Of a stretch of DNA of 64,000 nucleotides, positions 46,206 to 55,054 are shown piece after piece. Position numbers and translations under genes: made by a program. The notes beneath the pieces are model-generated. The model was not told the DNA's origin. It saw nothing but the letters and a program-made list of their open reading frames with translations, and made no database searches. Numbering within the stretch: position 1 is the first letter of the stretch; each line of letters opens with the position of its first letter. The DNA comes from Clostridiaceae bacterium BRH_c20a (GTDB lineage Bacteria > Bacillota > Peptococcia > Peptococcales > BICA1-8). The DNA lies in NCBI GenBank assembly GCA_000961765.1, contig LADT01000001.1:96185-160184 (forward strand), written 5' to 3'.

Positions 46206-46243
46206 TATCTCCCCTTTCGACTATTAGGCTAAACATTAATACA

Positions 46244-46259
46244 TGCAAAATTTATGCCA
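46244..46259 (-). promoter_or_regulatory. Sigma-54 promoter for the uxaA-larA-epimerase-aconitase operon
   Basis: Minus strand TGGCATAAATTTTGCA, 38 bases before the proposed start. AATTAGGTG (46317-46325), CCTAACTCC and GCCTAAAAA half-sites stand upstream. Confidence 0.9.
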
Positions 46260-46367
46260 ATAATAATTAGATAGAAAATACTAAAATATCAGCATTTATT
46301 CTAATATCACTACATAATTAGGTGAGCCCTAACTCCTAAAAATTGCCTAAAAATAAAACCAAAAAAA

Positions 46368-46391
46368 GTGGCATACATTTCCATATACCAC
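46368..46391 (-). terminator. Terminator after the AbrB-like pair
   Basis: Minus strand GTGGTATA and TATGCCAC form an 8-bp stem with a G-U pair, followed by TTTTTTT. Confidence 0.75.
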
Positions 46392-46416
46392 ATAAAAAAA
46401 ACACATTATATAAATC

Positions 46417-46902
46417 TTAGTGCAAAATTTTTATTAAAATAGGAATAGTTATGAAAATACCAAAAAGTCTAAATATATGCATAGTTGTAACAACTACCGG
46501 ATCGGCTTCTATTTCCTCAGCATTCATACTTAGTTCCGAAAGTCCTGCAGGAATAGAGCTCAGCAAGGACTCTGCAAGTGGAAATTTAAAGATTTTATAC
46601 AATATAAGTACGGTTAATAGGCTTATACTGATAATACCCACCAGTGAAATTACAGCGGGAAGTAATAAATTCCTTACCTGAGCTATTCCCTGAGCAGTAA
46701 TACCTAAACCTATAAAGGTACCCATAGATATCCTTACTAATCTTCTGATTTTTATGGGTATAACTAATTTACTTGTAGACCGAATTTGAATTGCAGCTGT
46801 CCCTAGCATAGCTCCTATCATGCCGCCTGCAGGAACACCTATATAATTAAATACTACTCCTGTTATAACGGCTACTAGCAGGATATTAATTTTCTCAGCC
46901 AT
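46417..46902 (-). CDS. AbrB-like membrane protein, second half
   Basis: This 161-residue protein has five or so membrane helices with IGVPAGGMIGAMLGTAAIQIRS and the SIPAGLSELSMNAEEIEADPVVV segment, one repeat unit of the AbrB (PF05145-type, 'putative ammonia monooxygenase') membrane family. Full members contain two such repeats in ~350 residues. Here each half is a gene, overlapping by 8 bases. GLSEL corresponds to GQGEM in the partner. The transport role is not established. Confidence 0.8.
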   Translation of the reverse strand: MAEKINILLVAVITGVVFNYIGVPAGGMIGAMLGTAAIQIRSTSKLVIPIKIRRLVRISMGTFIGLGITAQGIAQVRNLLLPAVISLVGIISISLLTVLILYKIFKFPLAESLLSSIPAGLSELSMNAEEIEADPVVVTTMHIFRLFGIFITIPILIKILH

Positions 46903-47443
46903 ATCTATTTTTCTCCTTTACAAGCTTACTACGCTTTAAGTTTAAAATAGTTTTAGATAATGGTAGCATAATTAAAAGTACCATCTGATTTCTTAAAAGC
47001 TGAAGAATAAGTACCTTTTCTGTATAGGCACCTGCCCCTTCAGCTAATAGTATCATTTCCCCCTGACCACCCGGTGTAGTAGATAGAATACTGGTTATTA
47101 TTTCTATTCCCGTTATTTTATTTAAGATTGTTGCTACCGTTAGACCTCCAATAACCATGATTAGGGCTACTGCTAATGCAGGTCTCATAAGCCTCTTAAA
47201 TGTTTCAATAGAAACTTTTGCAAAACTTGTTCCAATAACTACACCTGCAGCTATTTGAATTATCAGCCTTAGCCATCCTGGTTTATCTACAAGGTCATTT
47301 ATAAAAACCTGATAGGTTGAAACCATTAGGATAGGACCTAATAAATAAGCCGACGGGAATCTTAATTTTAGTGCTATTAAGGCTCCCATCTCACCTAATA
47401 AAAATGTTACAATTAGTTTTAATAAATAATCTAAGCTATCCAT
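46895..47443 (-). CDS. AbrB-like membrane protein, first half
   Basis: This 182-residue protein has LGEMGALIALKLRFPSAYLLGPI, GVVIGTSFAKVSIE and STTPGGQGEMILLAEGAGA. The PGGQGEM motif is the family's strongest signature. It overlaps the end of the sigma-54 activator gene by 8 bases, so activator and membrane pair are co-translated. With the following gene it makes one complete AbrB-type unit. A link between membrane carrier and activator, for example as a sensing partner, is speculation. Confidence 0.82.
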   Translation of the reverse strand: MDSLDYLLKLIVTFLLGEMGALIALKLRFPSAYLLGPILMVSTYQVFINDLVDKPGWLRLIIQIAAGVVIGTSFAKVSIETFKRLMRPALAVALIMVIGGLTVATILNKITGIEIITSILSTTPGGQGEMILLAEGAGAYTEKVLILQLLRNQMVLLIMLPLSKTILNLKRSKLVKEKNRYG

Positions 47444-49595
47444 GAAGCTCTACTCCATTTCTCAGATAAACTTTTTCCTCTCTTAAATAACTGAATAGCT
47501 CCTCACCTAAGGCAGTCAGCCTTGACCCCTGTTTAGTTGTGCCAGTGGAAATACACCCCGTCTGTTCTAGTTTTTTCAACCAAAGGCGGACCTTATGTTC
47601 AGGGCAGGATAAAGCTCTCTCTTTCAAGGCCTTAACCAATGCTTGACGGCCAATACCTTTTCCAAATACAGCTGCTTTTTTTATTTCATCTAATATATAA
47701 TATAATTCCCTGATTGCGCCCAACCTTTTAAATTCAATTACTACTAACTCCAACTGTTCAGATAGCTTGATAGTGTTGTGCGCAACCATGATATCAACCG
47801 GTATGTTTGAATTGCGCAAAATATAATTTGGTAAATGCTTAATAGTTGCCCATTCCTCAGGTTCAACAACACCGCACATAAACTGAACAACGTTATGTAA
47901 TTCCCTAATATTTCCCGGCCATTCGCAACTTATCAGAAAGTCCTCTATTGTTTTTTCTAAAAGTAAATCACGGTGAGAGACCTTTCTCGCTAAATATTTA
48001 ATTAAATATGGTATATCCTCTCTTCTTTCTCTTAAAGGCGGTACTAACAGATTTATAGCACATAGTCGGTAGTACAAATCTTGGCGAAATTTACCTTCTT
48101 TAATTAATTGCCTAATATTCTGATTTGTTGCAGCAATAATCCTGACATCTATGGGGGTTACCACACTTCCCCCTACTCTTCTTACCTCTTTTTCTTCAAG
48201 CACTCTTAAAAGCTTCTTTTGCAAATCGAGTGGGGCATCCCCTATCTCATCCAGGAAAATAGTACCGGTATGGGCTTCTTCAAATAAGCCGGTTTTTCCG
48301 CCTTTTTTAGCACCTGTAAAGGCTCCTTCTTCATAACCAAACAATTCACTTTCAGCTAAATTCTCTGGTAATGCGGCAAAATTGATGGCCACAAAAGGTG
48401 ATTTTTTCCTTAAAGAAGCGTTATGTATTGATTGCGCAAAAAGCTCTTTTCCAGTACCACTTTCTCCTTCTATTAAAATTGCTAAATCTGCGGTTGCAAA
48501 TTTTTGGGCCAAATTGATAACATTATTTAATAAAATGCTGTTACCGATTAAATCCACAAAAGTATGTTTCGCAACATGTCCTTTATTCTTAAGTTCCCTC
48601 CTTACCTTGACATCTAATTCCCGAACTTCATGGGTAGGATGTAATGTAGCAGCAGCACCTAAGACACGAAATCCATTATCAAGAATTGGGCTTATATTAA
48701 CAATATAATAATTATTTTTGATTATTTGTATGCTACTTTTTATATTATGACCATTATTAATGACCGGCTTAAAATTAAGCTCTGGAAGAATATCTTCTGC
48801 ATTGTTGCCAACGGCCATAGTACTGTTAATACCCAACATTGACTCAGCGGCAGGGTTAAATACTACTATTTTATTTAATTGATCAATCCCGATAATTGCC
48901 TGATCTACTGTATCTAAAATTACCTGCAGTTTTCTTTTGAAGTCTTCACTCTGCTCAGCAGCTTTTATACGCCTTATGCCTAAATTAATTATAGTTGAGA
49001 TATAATGATTAGAAATTTCATTTATAGTTTCCCTCGGTAAATCTAACTCCGTTATTAGTTCCATAAAAGTGGATAAATCTAGGGTGCGAACACCCAAGTC
49101 AATCTTTCTAGTTATTTGAGGGGGAACATAGTGTCCCCCTGTTGTTATAGCTAATTTAACATGCTTTGGATATGATTCTAATCCCCTCCAGTAAGGATAA
49201 AATTTAATTTTATCAATCCCATAACTATGAAGTAGTTTTACTTTTTCATATGCCGTCTCCTTCCACGTACTAACAACCAAAGCCTCTGTGTCTGGAGGTA
49301 AAGATAATATCTCTTCTAAATTATTAACCTTTAATGTTCTATTTGCTATTAGAACCTTTTTATGATCAGGAAGCTTTTTTATTATTTTTTCAGAAATGAA
49401 GTTATATACCGATCTACTTGAAATGATATAAAGGTCACTTACTGGAGCATTTGCAGTTGCTAAAATATTCATATCGTCTAAGCACCAGGTTTTTACCTCA
49501 ATATATTTACTTAAATATAATCTTAATTGCTGTTCCACTTGTTCACAAGAAAAATAATTAGTGGCAATAAAACAAATTGTTTTCTTATTTACCAT
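47436..49595 (-). CDS. Sigma-54-dependent transcriptional activator, paralogue 2
   Basis: This 719-residue paralogue of the activator at 20604 has the same order: an N-terminal alpha/beta sensor, PAS (DQAIIGIDQLNKIVVFNPAAESMLG), AAA+ with Walker [22 protein letters not shown] and [13 protein letters not shown], and a C-terminal winged-helix-like region (GIGRQALVKALKERAL...VRLWLKKLEQTGCIS) instead of a Fis helix. The sensors are similar but clearly diverged, which suggests different inducers. GGAGGAATAGGT precedes the ATG. Since only sigma-54 promoters with a common half-site are seen nearby, both paralogues probably share targets. Confidence 0.94.
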   Translation of the reverse strand: MVNKKTICFIATNYFSCEQVEQQLRLYLSKYIEVKTWCLDDMNILATANAPVSDLYIISSRSVYNFISEKIIKKLPDHKKVLIANRTLKVNNLEEILSLPPDTEALVVSTWKETAYEKVKLLHSYGIDKIKFYPYWRGLESYPKHVKLAITTGGHYVPPQITRKIDLGVRTLDLSTFMELITELDLPRETINEISNHYISTIINLGIRRIKAAEQSEDFKRKLQVILDTVDQAIIGIDQLNKIVVFNPAAESMLGINSTMAVGNNAEDILPELNFKPVINNGHNIKSSIQIIKNNYYIVNISPILDNGFRVLGAAATLHPTHEVRELDVKVRRELKNKGHVAKHTFVDLIGNSILLNNVINLAQKFATADLAILIEGESGTGKELFAQSIHNASLRKKSPFVAINFAALPENLAESELFGYEEGAFTGAKKGGKTGLFEEAHTGTIFLDEIGDAPLDLQKKLLRVLEEKEVRRVGGSVVTPIDVRIIAATNQNIRQLIKEGKFRQDLYYRLCAINLLVPPLRERREDIPYLIKYLARKVSHRDLLLEKTIEDFLISCEWPGNIRELHNVVQFMCGVVEPEEWATIKHLPNYILRNSNIPVDIMVAHNTIKLSEQLELVVIEFKRLGAIRELYYILDEIKKAAVFGKGIGRQALVKALKERALSCPEHKVRLWLKKLEQTGCISTGTTKQGSRLTALGEELFSYLREEKVYLRNGVELHG

Positions 49596-49654
49596 ACCTA
49601 TTCCTCCAAGGAATTAGTATTTTCTTATTATTTTTATATTACTGTATAAAAGTT

Positions 49655-49681
49655 TAAAAGAAAACCAGGCATTACCTGGTC
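49655..49681 (-). terminator. Terminator of the TTT2 operon
   Basis: ACCAGG/CCTGGT stem (49664-49680) followed on the minus strand by TTTTCTTTT, next to the stop of the M29-like gene. Confidence 0.8.
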
Positions 49682-49682
49682 T

Positions 49683-50666
49683 TTAATTATCTTCTAAGTT
49701 AATTTGATATTTGCCATCTTTTAAAATACACTTACCATCTAAATAAACAGATGGAGATAAGAATACAAAATCTATATGAAAGGTGCTCTTACTTTTTCCG
49801 GCTAAACTAATATTATCACCAATGGCTATATGAGCTGTCCCCAGTTTTTTGGACACTTCCCTTGTATTAGGGACAATGCGACATGCAGGATTAGTACCTA
49901 AAGCAAATTGGGAAGCACAATTATATCCTGCTTCATCATGTTCTTCCAGTAGAGCTTTTAAACGTTGGGCTTGTTGCCCACCGGTTATATTAGTAATTTT
50001 TCCCTGTGATACCTCAATACGCAAAGGCTCAGTTATTAATCCCAGCTCATCGGCAATATAGGGTAATACTATTACACCTTCACTTATACCTTCTAATGGA
50101 GCAAGGGTTGATTCACCATCGGGCAACCCTGATATCATACCATTTTTAGTAACAAACCCGGTCTGGGCTATAGCTTTACGCCCCTTGGACTTCATTAATA
50201 AATCCGTTCCCTCTGGAGTAGTTAATCTAATTTCATCGGCCCCAGATAACAAATCTGCTAAATTTTCACTAACCCTCCTTACCTGATTATAATCGGCATT
50301 TACTCCGCCTTTGACCATCATTTCCTCGGTAAAGTTTCTCATATTTGCAATTCGTGCACCATTTTTCATGGCCTCTCGGGTAGCTTGTGTATGGGTTAAG
50401 CTATAGGTTGCCTGATTGATTATTACCTGTGCTGCAGTCATGGCAGCGGCAACCGGAGCCGGCGGCTCTTCACCTCCGATTTTTTGAGGTTTCATAATCA
50501 TTACAGTTACTTGTGCCCCGGCGGATTCAGCACTATAAGCTAAAGCTTCAGTTATAGTCCTTGGTCTCTCCGTATCCGTTATAATAAGTACCGTTTCTTC
50601 TTTTTTAACTTCTAAGACCTGATTAATAACCATATTGGCGGCAAAAGCCATATTTAATAATTTCAT
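49683..50666 (-). CDS. M29 aminopeptidase-like/NicX-like metalloprotein, copy 1
   Basis: This 327-residue protein is of the AmpS/aminopeptidase T (M29) type. It shows TDTERPRTITEALAYSAE, TPEGTDLLMKSKGR, RIEVSQGKITNITGG (metal Glu), FALGTNPACR, KKLGTAHIAIGDN and FHIDFVFL, whose His-x-Asp matches the metal ligands of the family. The same fold includes 2,5-dihydroxypyridine dioxygenase NicX, so peptidase function is not assured. The start at 50666 is chosen because it aligns with copy 2. It is last in the operon, and the TTT2 genes lie between the two copies. Confidence 0.78.
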   Translation of the reverse strand: MKLLNMAFAANMVINQVLEVKKEETVLIITDTERPRTITEALAYSAESAGAQVTVMIMKPQKIGGEEPPAPVAAAMTAAQVIINQATYSLTHTQATREAMKNGARIANMRNFTEEMMVKGGVNADYNQVRRVSENLADLLSGADEIRLTTPEGTDLLMKSKGRKAIAQTGFVTKNGMISGLPDGESTLAPLEGISEGVIVLPYIADELGLITEPLRIEVSQGKITNITGGQQAQRLKALLEEHDEAGYNCASQFALGTNPACRIVPNTREVSKKLGTAHIAIGDNISLAGKSKSTFHIDFVFLSPSVYLDGKCILKDGKYQINLEDN

Positions 50667-50776
50667 AGTAACCATCATTCCTTTCGTTTAATCAAGGCAC
50701 CAAAAATTAAGAAAGATTTTAATTACCAATTCTCCATTCTCAATTTTTCAAGTTAACCCTCCCCTTAAAAAACAGA

Positions 50777-52288
50777 TTATAAAGCTACAGTCTTTCCAGA
50801 TTTTTGGGATGCTTTATAGCCTCTATAAAATGAAAATACTACCGAAACTATCGCTAAACTTAAAAGCACACTACTTATTGCCGAACTAGCAAAAACCCCA
50901 GAATAATTTCCTTCTGATATTATTAAAGCTCTTCTTAAATTGGCTTCCATAATAAAGCCAAGAACAAAACCAAGAACAGTTGCTGTATGTGGTAAGCCGA
51001 AATATCGCATACCTAATCCAAACAGACCAAAACTTAGGGCAACACCCATGCTGAAAACCTCTCCGCTATAAGCAAAAGAACCGGTAAATACCAGGGCAAT
51101 AATGACAGCAATAAGGGCTGGCTTTGATATATTGGTCATCTTTATAGCAAACTTTATACACAAGTAACCTATAAAAAATAAAAAGAAATTAGCAAAAAAT
51201 AAGGATACAAAAATACTATAGGGTATTTCCGGTGTCTTTTGAAATAATAATGGCCCAGGTGCTACATTATGAATCATTAAAGCACCCAGCATGATAGCAG
51301 TTGAGTTAGAACCAGGAATACCTAATGCCAAAAGAGGTACTAAAGCACCACCGGTAACAGCGTTATTAGCTGCTTCAGGTACTGCTACTCCGATGGGATT
51401 GCCTTTACCGAAAGAATCCGGGTTTTTACTCCAGCGTTTCGCTTCACTGTAAGAAATAAATGCTGCGGCAGTAGCACCTGCACCCGGCATAGCACCAATT
51501 ATTACGCCTAATGTTGCAGCCCATGACGCAGGAAACACCAATGGTTTTGTTTCTTTCCATGTAGGGAATTTTGTAACTGCCTGAGCCTTTAGAAAAAACC
51601 CATCATTCCCAACTACAGCCTGGGATTGTTTAAACATCTCGGTAATAGCATATAGACCCATCATTAAAGGAACCATCTCAAAACCACTGGCCAATGACAG
51701 GATATCAAAGGTAAAACGAGGAACCCCTGCAAAAGGGTCAAAACCTACTGTAGATACAAGGATTCCTAGAAATCCTGCTAAGATACCTTTAAAAACATTT
51801 TTTTCACCTAAAGAACAGATCATTGTTAAACCTAAGGCAGCTAACGCAAAATATTCAGCAGGACCAAAGGCTAAGGCTACTTTTGCCAAAGGAATTGCCA
51901 GAAATACTAGGGCCGTTGCTCCAACAATACCTCCAAAAACCGAGGCATTCAAGGAACTAAATAAGGCTAAGCCCGTCTTCCCCTGTTTGTGGAGCTCATA
52001 TCCATCTAAGACTGTAGCGGCAGCAGCGTTTGTACCAGGAGTACCAATAAGAATAGCAGGGATAGACCCACCATATTCCCCACCGCAGTATACTCCCGAC
52101 AGCATCATTAAAGCCACTGCCGGTTCCATTCCCCAGGTAAAGGGTAGGAGCAGTGCCATGGCAATAGTAGCATTTATTCCCGGAATCATTCCCCCGATTG
52201 TACCCCAGGCGACTCCAAATAGTATGGCTAATATGGAATTCCAATTTAAGACAATATCTAGACCTGACATAAAATATTCAAAAATCAC
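50777..52288 (-). CDS. tctA: TTT transporter large membrane subunit TctA, system 2
   Basis: This 503-residue multi-helix TctA has GGMIPGINATIAMALLLPFTWG near residue 37, GAMPGAGATAAAFISYSEAKRWS in the second repeat and IPGSNSTAIMLGALMIHN. GTG at 52288 is eight bases after GGAGG. The 52315 TTG reading covers the ribosome-binding site. It is very similar to system 1, so the two may carry related substrates. It follows tctB by 41 bases. Confidence 0.93.
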   Translation of the reverse strand: MIFEYFMSGLDIVLNWNSILAILFGVAWGTIGGMIPGINATIAMALLLPFTWGMEPAVALMMLSGVYCGGEYGGSIPAILIGTPGTNAAAATVLDGYELHKQGKTGLALFSSLNASVFGGIVGATALVFLAIPLAKVALAFGPAEYFALAALGLTMICSLGEKNVFKGILAGFLGILVSTVGFDPFAGVPRFTFDILSLASGFEMVPLMMGLYAITEMFKQSQAVVGNDGFFLKAQAVTKFPTWKETKPLVFPASWAATLGVIIGAMPGAGATAAAFISYSEAKRWSKNPDSFGKGNPIGVAVPEAANNAVTGGALVPLLALGIPGSNSTAIMLGALMIHNVAPGPLLFQKTPEIPYSIFVSLFFANFFLFFIGYLCIKFAIKMTNISKPALIAVIIALVFTGSFAYSGEVFSMGVALSFGLFGLGMRYFGLPHTATVLGFVLGFIMEANLRRALIISEGNYSGVFASSAISSVLLSLAIVSVVFSFYRGYKASQKSGKTVAL

Positions 52289-52329
52289 TTTATTATCCTC
52301 CTTACATTGGAGCACAGATTTTAAGAAAT

Positions 52330-52791
52330 TTAGCCTTCAAAGAAAAATTCTAATATACCTAAAGGAAGCTTAATCTTCAGTCCAAAGAAAAAAATTGCAA
52401 ATAATACTGCTGTAGCTAAAAATCCTGTTTTAATTAATACTCGCTTATCTCTTACCTGAACTATCCACATAGTAGAAATTATTAAAAGGGGTGTTAGAAT
52501 GAGATAGCCTAATTTTTCGAAAAGCAAGATATAGATAATACTAACTAATGTAATTTGCAGTACTGGTTTTAATTCTTGTAAATTATATTTTTTGCTTTTA
52601 GGAGAAAAACGAAAGCCAATAAGATGAATAATTCCTATAATTATAATACCCCAGGCCAATATTACCGGGAGTGCCCCAGGTCCAGCAGGATCAAGAGAGG
52701 TAACTGTCTCCCAAAAATTTGAACGATAGATAACAAATGCACCAAGCAGTACGGATAATACCCCCACAACCCAATCATTACGCTGAAACAT
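52330..52791 (-). CDS. tctB: TTT transporter small membrane subunit TctB, system 2
   Basis: This 153-residue protein has four membrane helices (VVGVLSVLLGAFVIYRS, VILAWGIIIIGIIHLIGF, then two between 80 and 145). SLDPAGPGALPVI parallels SIDPAGPTALPDL of system 1. It is separated from tctC by a perfect palindromic hairpin. Confidence 0.88.
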   Translation of the reverse strand: MFQRNDWVVGVLSVLLGAFVIYRSNFWETVTSLDPAGPGALPVILAWGIIIIGIIHLIGFRFSPKSKKYNLQELKPVLQITLVSIIYILLFEKLGYLILTPLLIISTMWIVQVRDKRVLIKTGFLATAVLFAIFFFGLKIKLPLGILEFFFEG

Positions 52792-52813
52792 TTTGCCTCC
52801 TCCTTTTTATTTT

Positions 52814-52836
52814 TTGGGCGGGTTTAACCCGCCCAA
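52814..52836 (-). promoter_or_regulatory. Hairpin between tctC2 and tctB2
   Basis: A perfect palindrome whose arms are TTGGGCGGGTT and AACCCGCCCAA, with a T-rich tail on the minus strand. Confidence 0.88.
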
Positions 52837-52855
52837 AATTCAGGAAAATTGATTG

Positions 52856-53860
52856 TTAATTCTCTAGAGATGCCTTAATCTGTTCATGCTGCTCTTCCAT
52901 CACCTTCAGAAAATCGTCTTTTACAACAAACTCAGGAATTAGATTGTTAGATTCATAGTATTGTTTAAATGAAGGATCATCATAGGCAGTTTTCATTACT
53001 TCTACCAGCCTATCAATTATTTCTGGAGGTGTACCCTTGGTTGCTACAATTCCTCTTAGCTTTCGAACATCAACTTCAGGATAGCCCTCTTCGGCAACAG
53101 TTGGAATTTCTTGATTTAGGGGCATTTTGTTAAAGGCTACAATTATTCTCAGTTGACCTGCTTCGACAGAGGAAGCTATTTCAGCATACTCACCTATACC
53201 TGCATCTAAGTGTCCACCTAAAACTGATACCGCAGCGTCACCACCGCCTTCAAAAGGTACAAGAGAAACTTTAAAATCAGCGGCTTTCATCAGTTCACGA
53301 CCTGCAACTACACCTAGTTCACCAGGAGTACCGCCTGCCCACTTCTGCTTGCCGGGATTTTTTTTAGCTGCATCAACAATATCAGCCAATGTTTTATAAG
53401 GGGAATCCGCTGGAACAAAGATAACCATTGGGTCGATAAACATCATTGCAACGGGTTCAAAGCTCATGAAGTTTACAGGCATTTTGTTAATTAACGGTGC
53501 TGTAACAAGGGTAGAGGATATCCCTAAAATTGTATGGCCATCAGGTTTTGCTTTGGCCACACGTGTCCAGGCAGTAGCTCCGGCTGCACCGGGCAGATTA
53601 TTTACGACAAAAGCCTTGCCCAAGGCTGGCTCTACTGCTTTACCCATGGCTCTTAAGAAAATATCTCCACCGGAACCAGCTTTAGAGTGATAAACAACCT
53701 CAATATCCTGTTGTGGCCATGCTGGCTTTTCTTCCTTAGCAGGCTCTGGTGATGGAGCTGGTGCTGGGGCTGGGTCTTTGGCACCACAACCAACTGAGAA
53801 AATCATTAAAGCTATCAATCCTAGAGTCAAAAGCATTAACATTGTGTTTCTTTTAAACAT
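52856..53860 (-). CDS. tctC: TTT transporter binding lipoprotein TctC, system 2
   Basis: This 334-residue protein starts at MFKRNTMLML with a lipoprotein signal and lipobox SVGC, a Pro/Ala-rich linker, then the Bug fold: VVYHSKAGSGGDIFLRAMGK, VVNNLPGAAGATAWTRV and FEGGGDAAVSVLGGHLDAGI. The 53923 reading adds 21 non-signal residues and overlaps the upstream stop region, so it is rejected. Pocket loops resemble system 1 more than system 3. Confidence 0.92.
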   Translation of the reverse strand: MFKRNTMLMLLTLGLIALMIFSVGCGAKDPAPAPAPSPEPAKEEKPAWPQQDIEVVYHSKAGSGGDIFLRAMGKAVEPALGKAFVVNNLPGAAGATAWTRVAKAKPDGHTILGISSTLVTAPLINKMPVNFMSFEPVAMMFIDPMVIFVPADSPYKTLADIVDAAKKNPGKQKWAGGTPGELGVVAGRELMKAADFKVSLVPFEGGGDAAVSVLGGHLDAGIGEYAEIASSVEAGQLRIIVAFNKMPLNQEIPTVAEEGYPEVDVRKLRGIVATKGTPPEIIDRLVEVMKTAYDDPSFKQYYESNNLIPEFVVKDDFLKVMEEQHEQIKASLEN

Positions 53861-53904
53861 TTTTACACTTCCCTTCTCTTGTTTGGGTATTTGACTGACT
53901 TCGA

Positions 53905-54873
53905 TTACAAATTTACTAAACAACCGTTTTCAACTAATAGCCTGCCATCTATGCTTATTGTAGGATTTAAGAGCATTATATCTGCGTGCATAGGACTTTC
54001 TACTGCCCCCCCTAATGACATACTGTCTCCGATAGCTATATGACATGTACCAAGCTTCTTTTTATCCTCCCTGGACCTCCCCGTTAAGCGGCAAGCAGGA
54101 TTAGTACCAAATGCAAATTCAGCAATATTTCTAGCTGGTTCACCGTATTTCTCCAGTATTTCCTGCAATTTTTTAGCCTCTCGACCACCTTCAACATTTG
54201 TAACCAGTCCATTTTTAATTTCAATACGCAAAGGATCTTTTATGACATCAATATCTTCAATTAAGTAAGGATTTACGATAATTCCTTCTGCTGTACCTTC
54301 CAAAGGCGCACAAGCAGCCTCCCCATCCGGCAAACCGGAAAACTGACCTGGTTTTGTGGCATAACCTGCGAGTACATGTCCTTGTCGACCTTTAATACTT
54401 AAACGTACATCAGTCCCTTCAGGAGTAGTAATATGAACCAGTTCACCCCGACTTATGATTTCGGCCAATTTTTCACTTAACTCTTTTACCTGACGATAGT
54501 CAGCAGTTACTCCACCTCTAATCATCATATCTTCATTGACATTACGGATATTACAGACCCTAGCACCTTTTGCAATGGCTGCTCTTTGGGCATTAGTAAA
54601 GGTCATGGAGTGGCTGGTCTGATTAATTATGATATCAGCTGCATACATTGCAGCGGCTACTACTGTTGGTGGTTCAACACCACTCATACCTGTAGGCGCC
54701 ATAGTGACAATTACTGATTCTGCCTCAGCAAATTCTGCTGCAACTGCCAAGACTTTTGTAATACTAGGGGGCCTTTCAGTATCTGTTACTATACAGATTT
54801 TTTCACCTGGCTTTACTTCTAAAACAGTATCCATTATCATTTTTGCTGTTTTAGCCATACGGGCTTCGATCAT
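53905..54873 (-). CDS. M29 aminopeptidase-like/NicX-like metalloprotein, copy 2
   Basis: This 322-residue paralogue of the gene at 49683 begins MIEARMAKTAKM and has TDTERPPSITKVLAVAAEF, TPEGTDVRLSIKGRQG, RIEIKNGLVTNVEGG, FAFGTNPACR, KKLGTCHIAIGDSMSLGG and MHADIMLL (His-x-Asp metal ligands). It is the first gene after a sigma-54 promoter and precedes tctC2. Two diverged copies around one transporter imply a specific catabolic step, for example on an amide or ring compound, rather than general peptide turnover. Confidence 0.78.
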   Translation of the reverse strand: MIEARMAKTAKMIMDTVLEVKPGEKICIVTDTERPPSITKVLAVAAEFAEAESVIVTMAPTGMSGVEPPTVVAAAMYAADIIINQTSHSMTFTNAQRAAIAKGARVCNIRNVNEDMMIRGGVTADYRQVKELSEKLAEIISRGELVHITTPEGTDVRLSIKGRQGHVLAGYATKPGQFSGLPDGEAACAPLEGTAEGIIVNPYLIEDIDVIKDPLRIEIKNGLVTNVEGGREAKKLQEILEKYGEPARNIAEFAFGTNPACRLTGRSREDKKKLGTCHIAIGDSMSLGGAVESPMHADIMLLNPTISIDGRLLVENGCLVNL

Positions 54874-54920
54874 TATATTTACCTCCTTACTATTGATGAA
54901 GATTGCTGATTAGAAACTGT

Positions 54921-54936
54921 TGCAATTAACATGCCA
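54921..54936 (-). promoter_or_regulatory. Sigma-54 promoter for the M29-TTT2-M29 operon
   Basis: Minus strand TGGCATGTTAATTGCA, 48 bases upstream of the ATG. GACCTAATTATTAA (54999-55012) and GACCTAATTTAGAACCTAAA (55032-55051) stand upstream. Confidence 0.92.
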
Positions 54937-55054
54937 AAATTAACCAGCGTTATTGTTTGATATTTTAAAATATTTTGACTTTTAAAAACCTTTTTCATGA
55001 CCTAATTATTAACCCAATCAACCAAATATCTGACCTAATTTAGAACCTAAAAAT

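Noticed and set aside
47436..47443. Possible frameshift between activator 2 and the AbrB-like gene
   Set aside because: The activator ends at the same point as paralogue 1 and the AbrB-like gene has its own ATG; the 8-base overlap is ordinary coupling.
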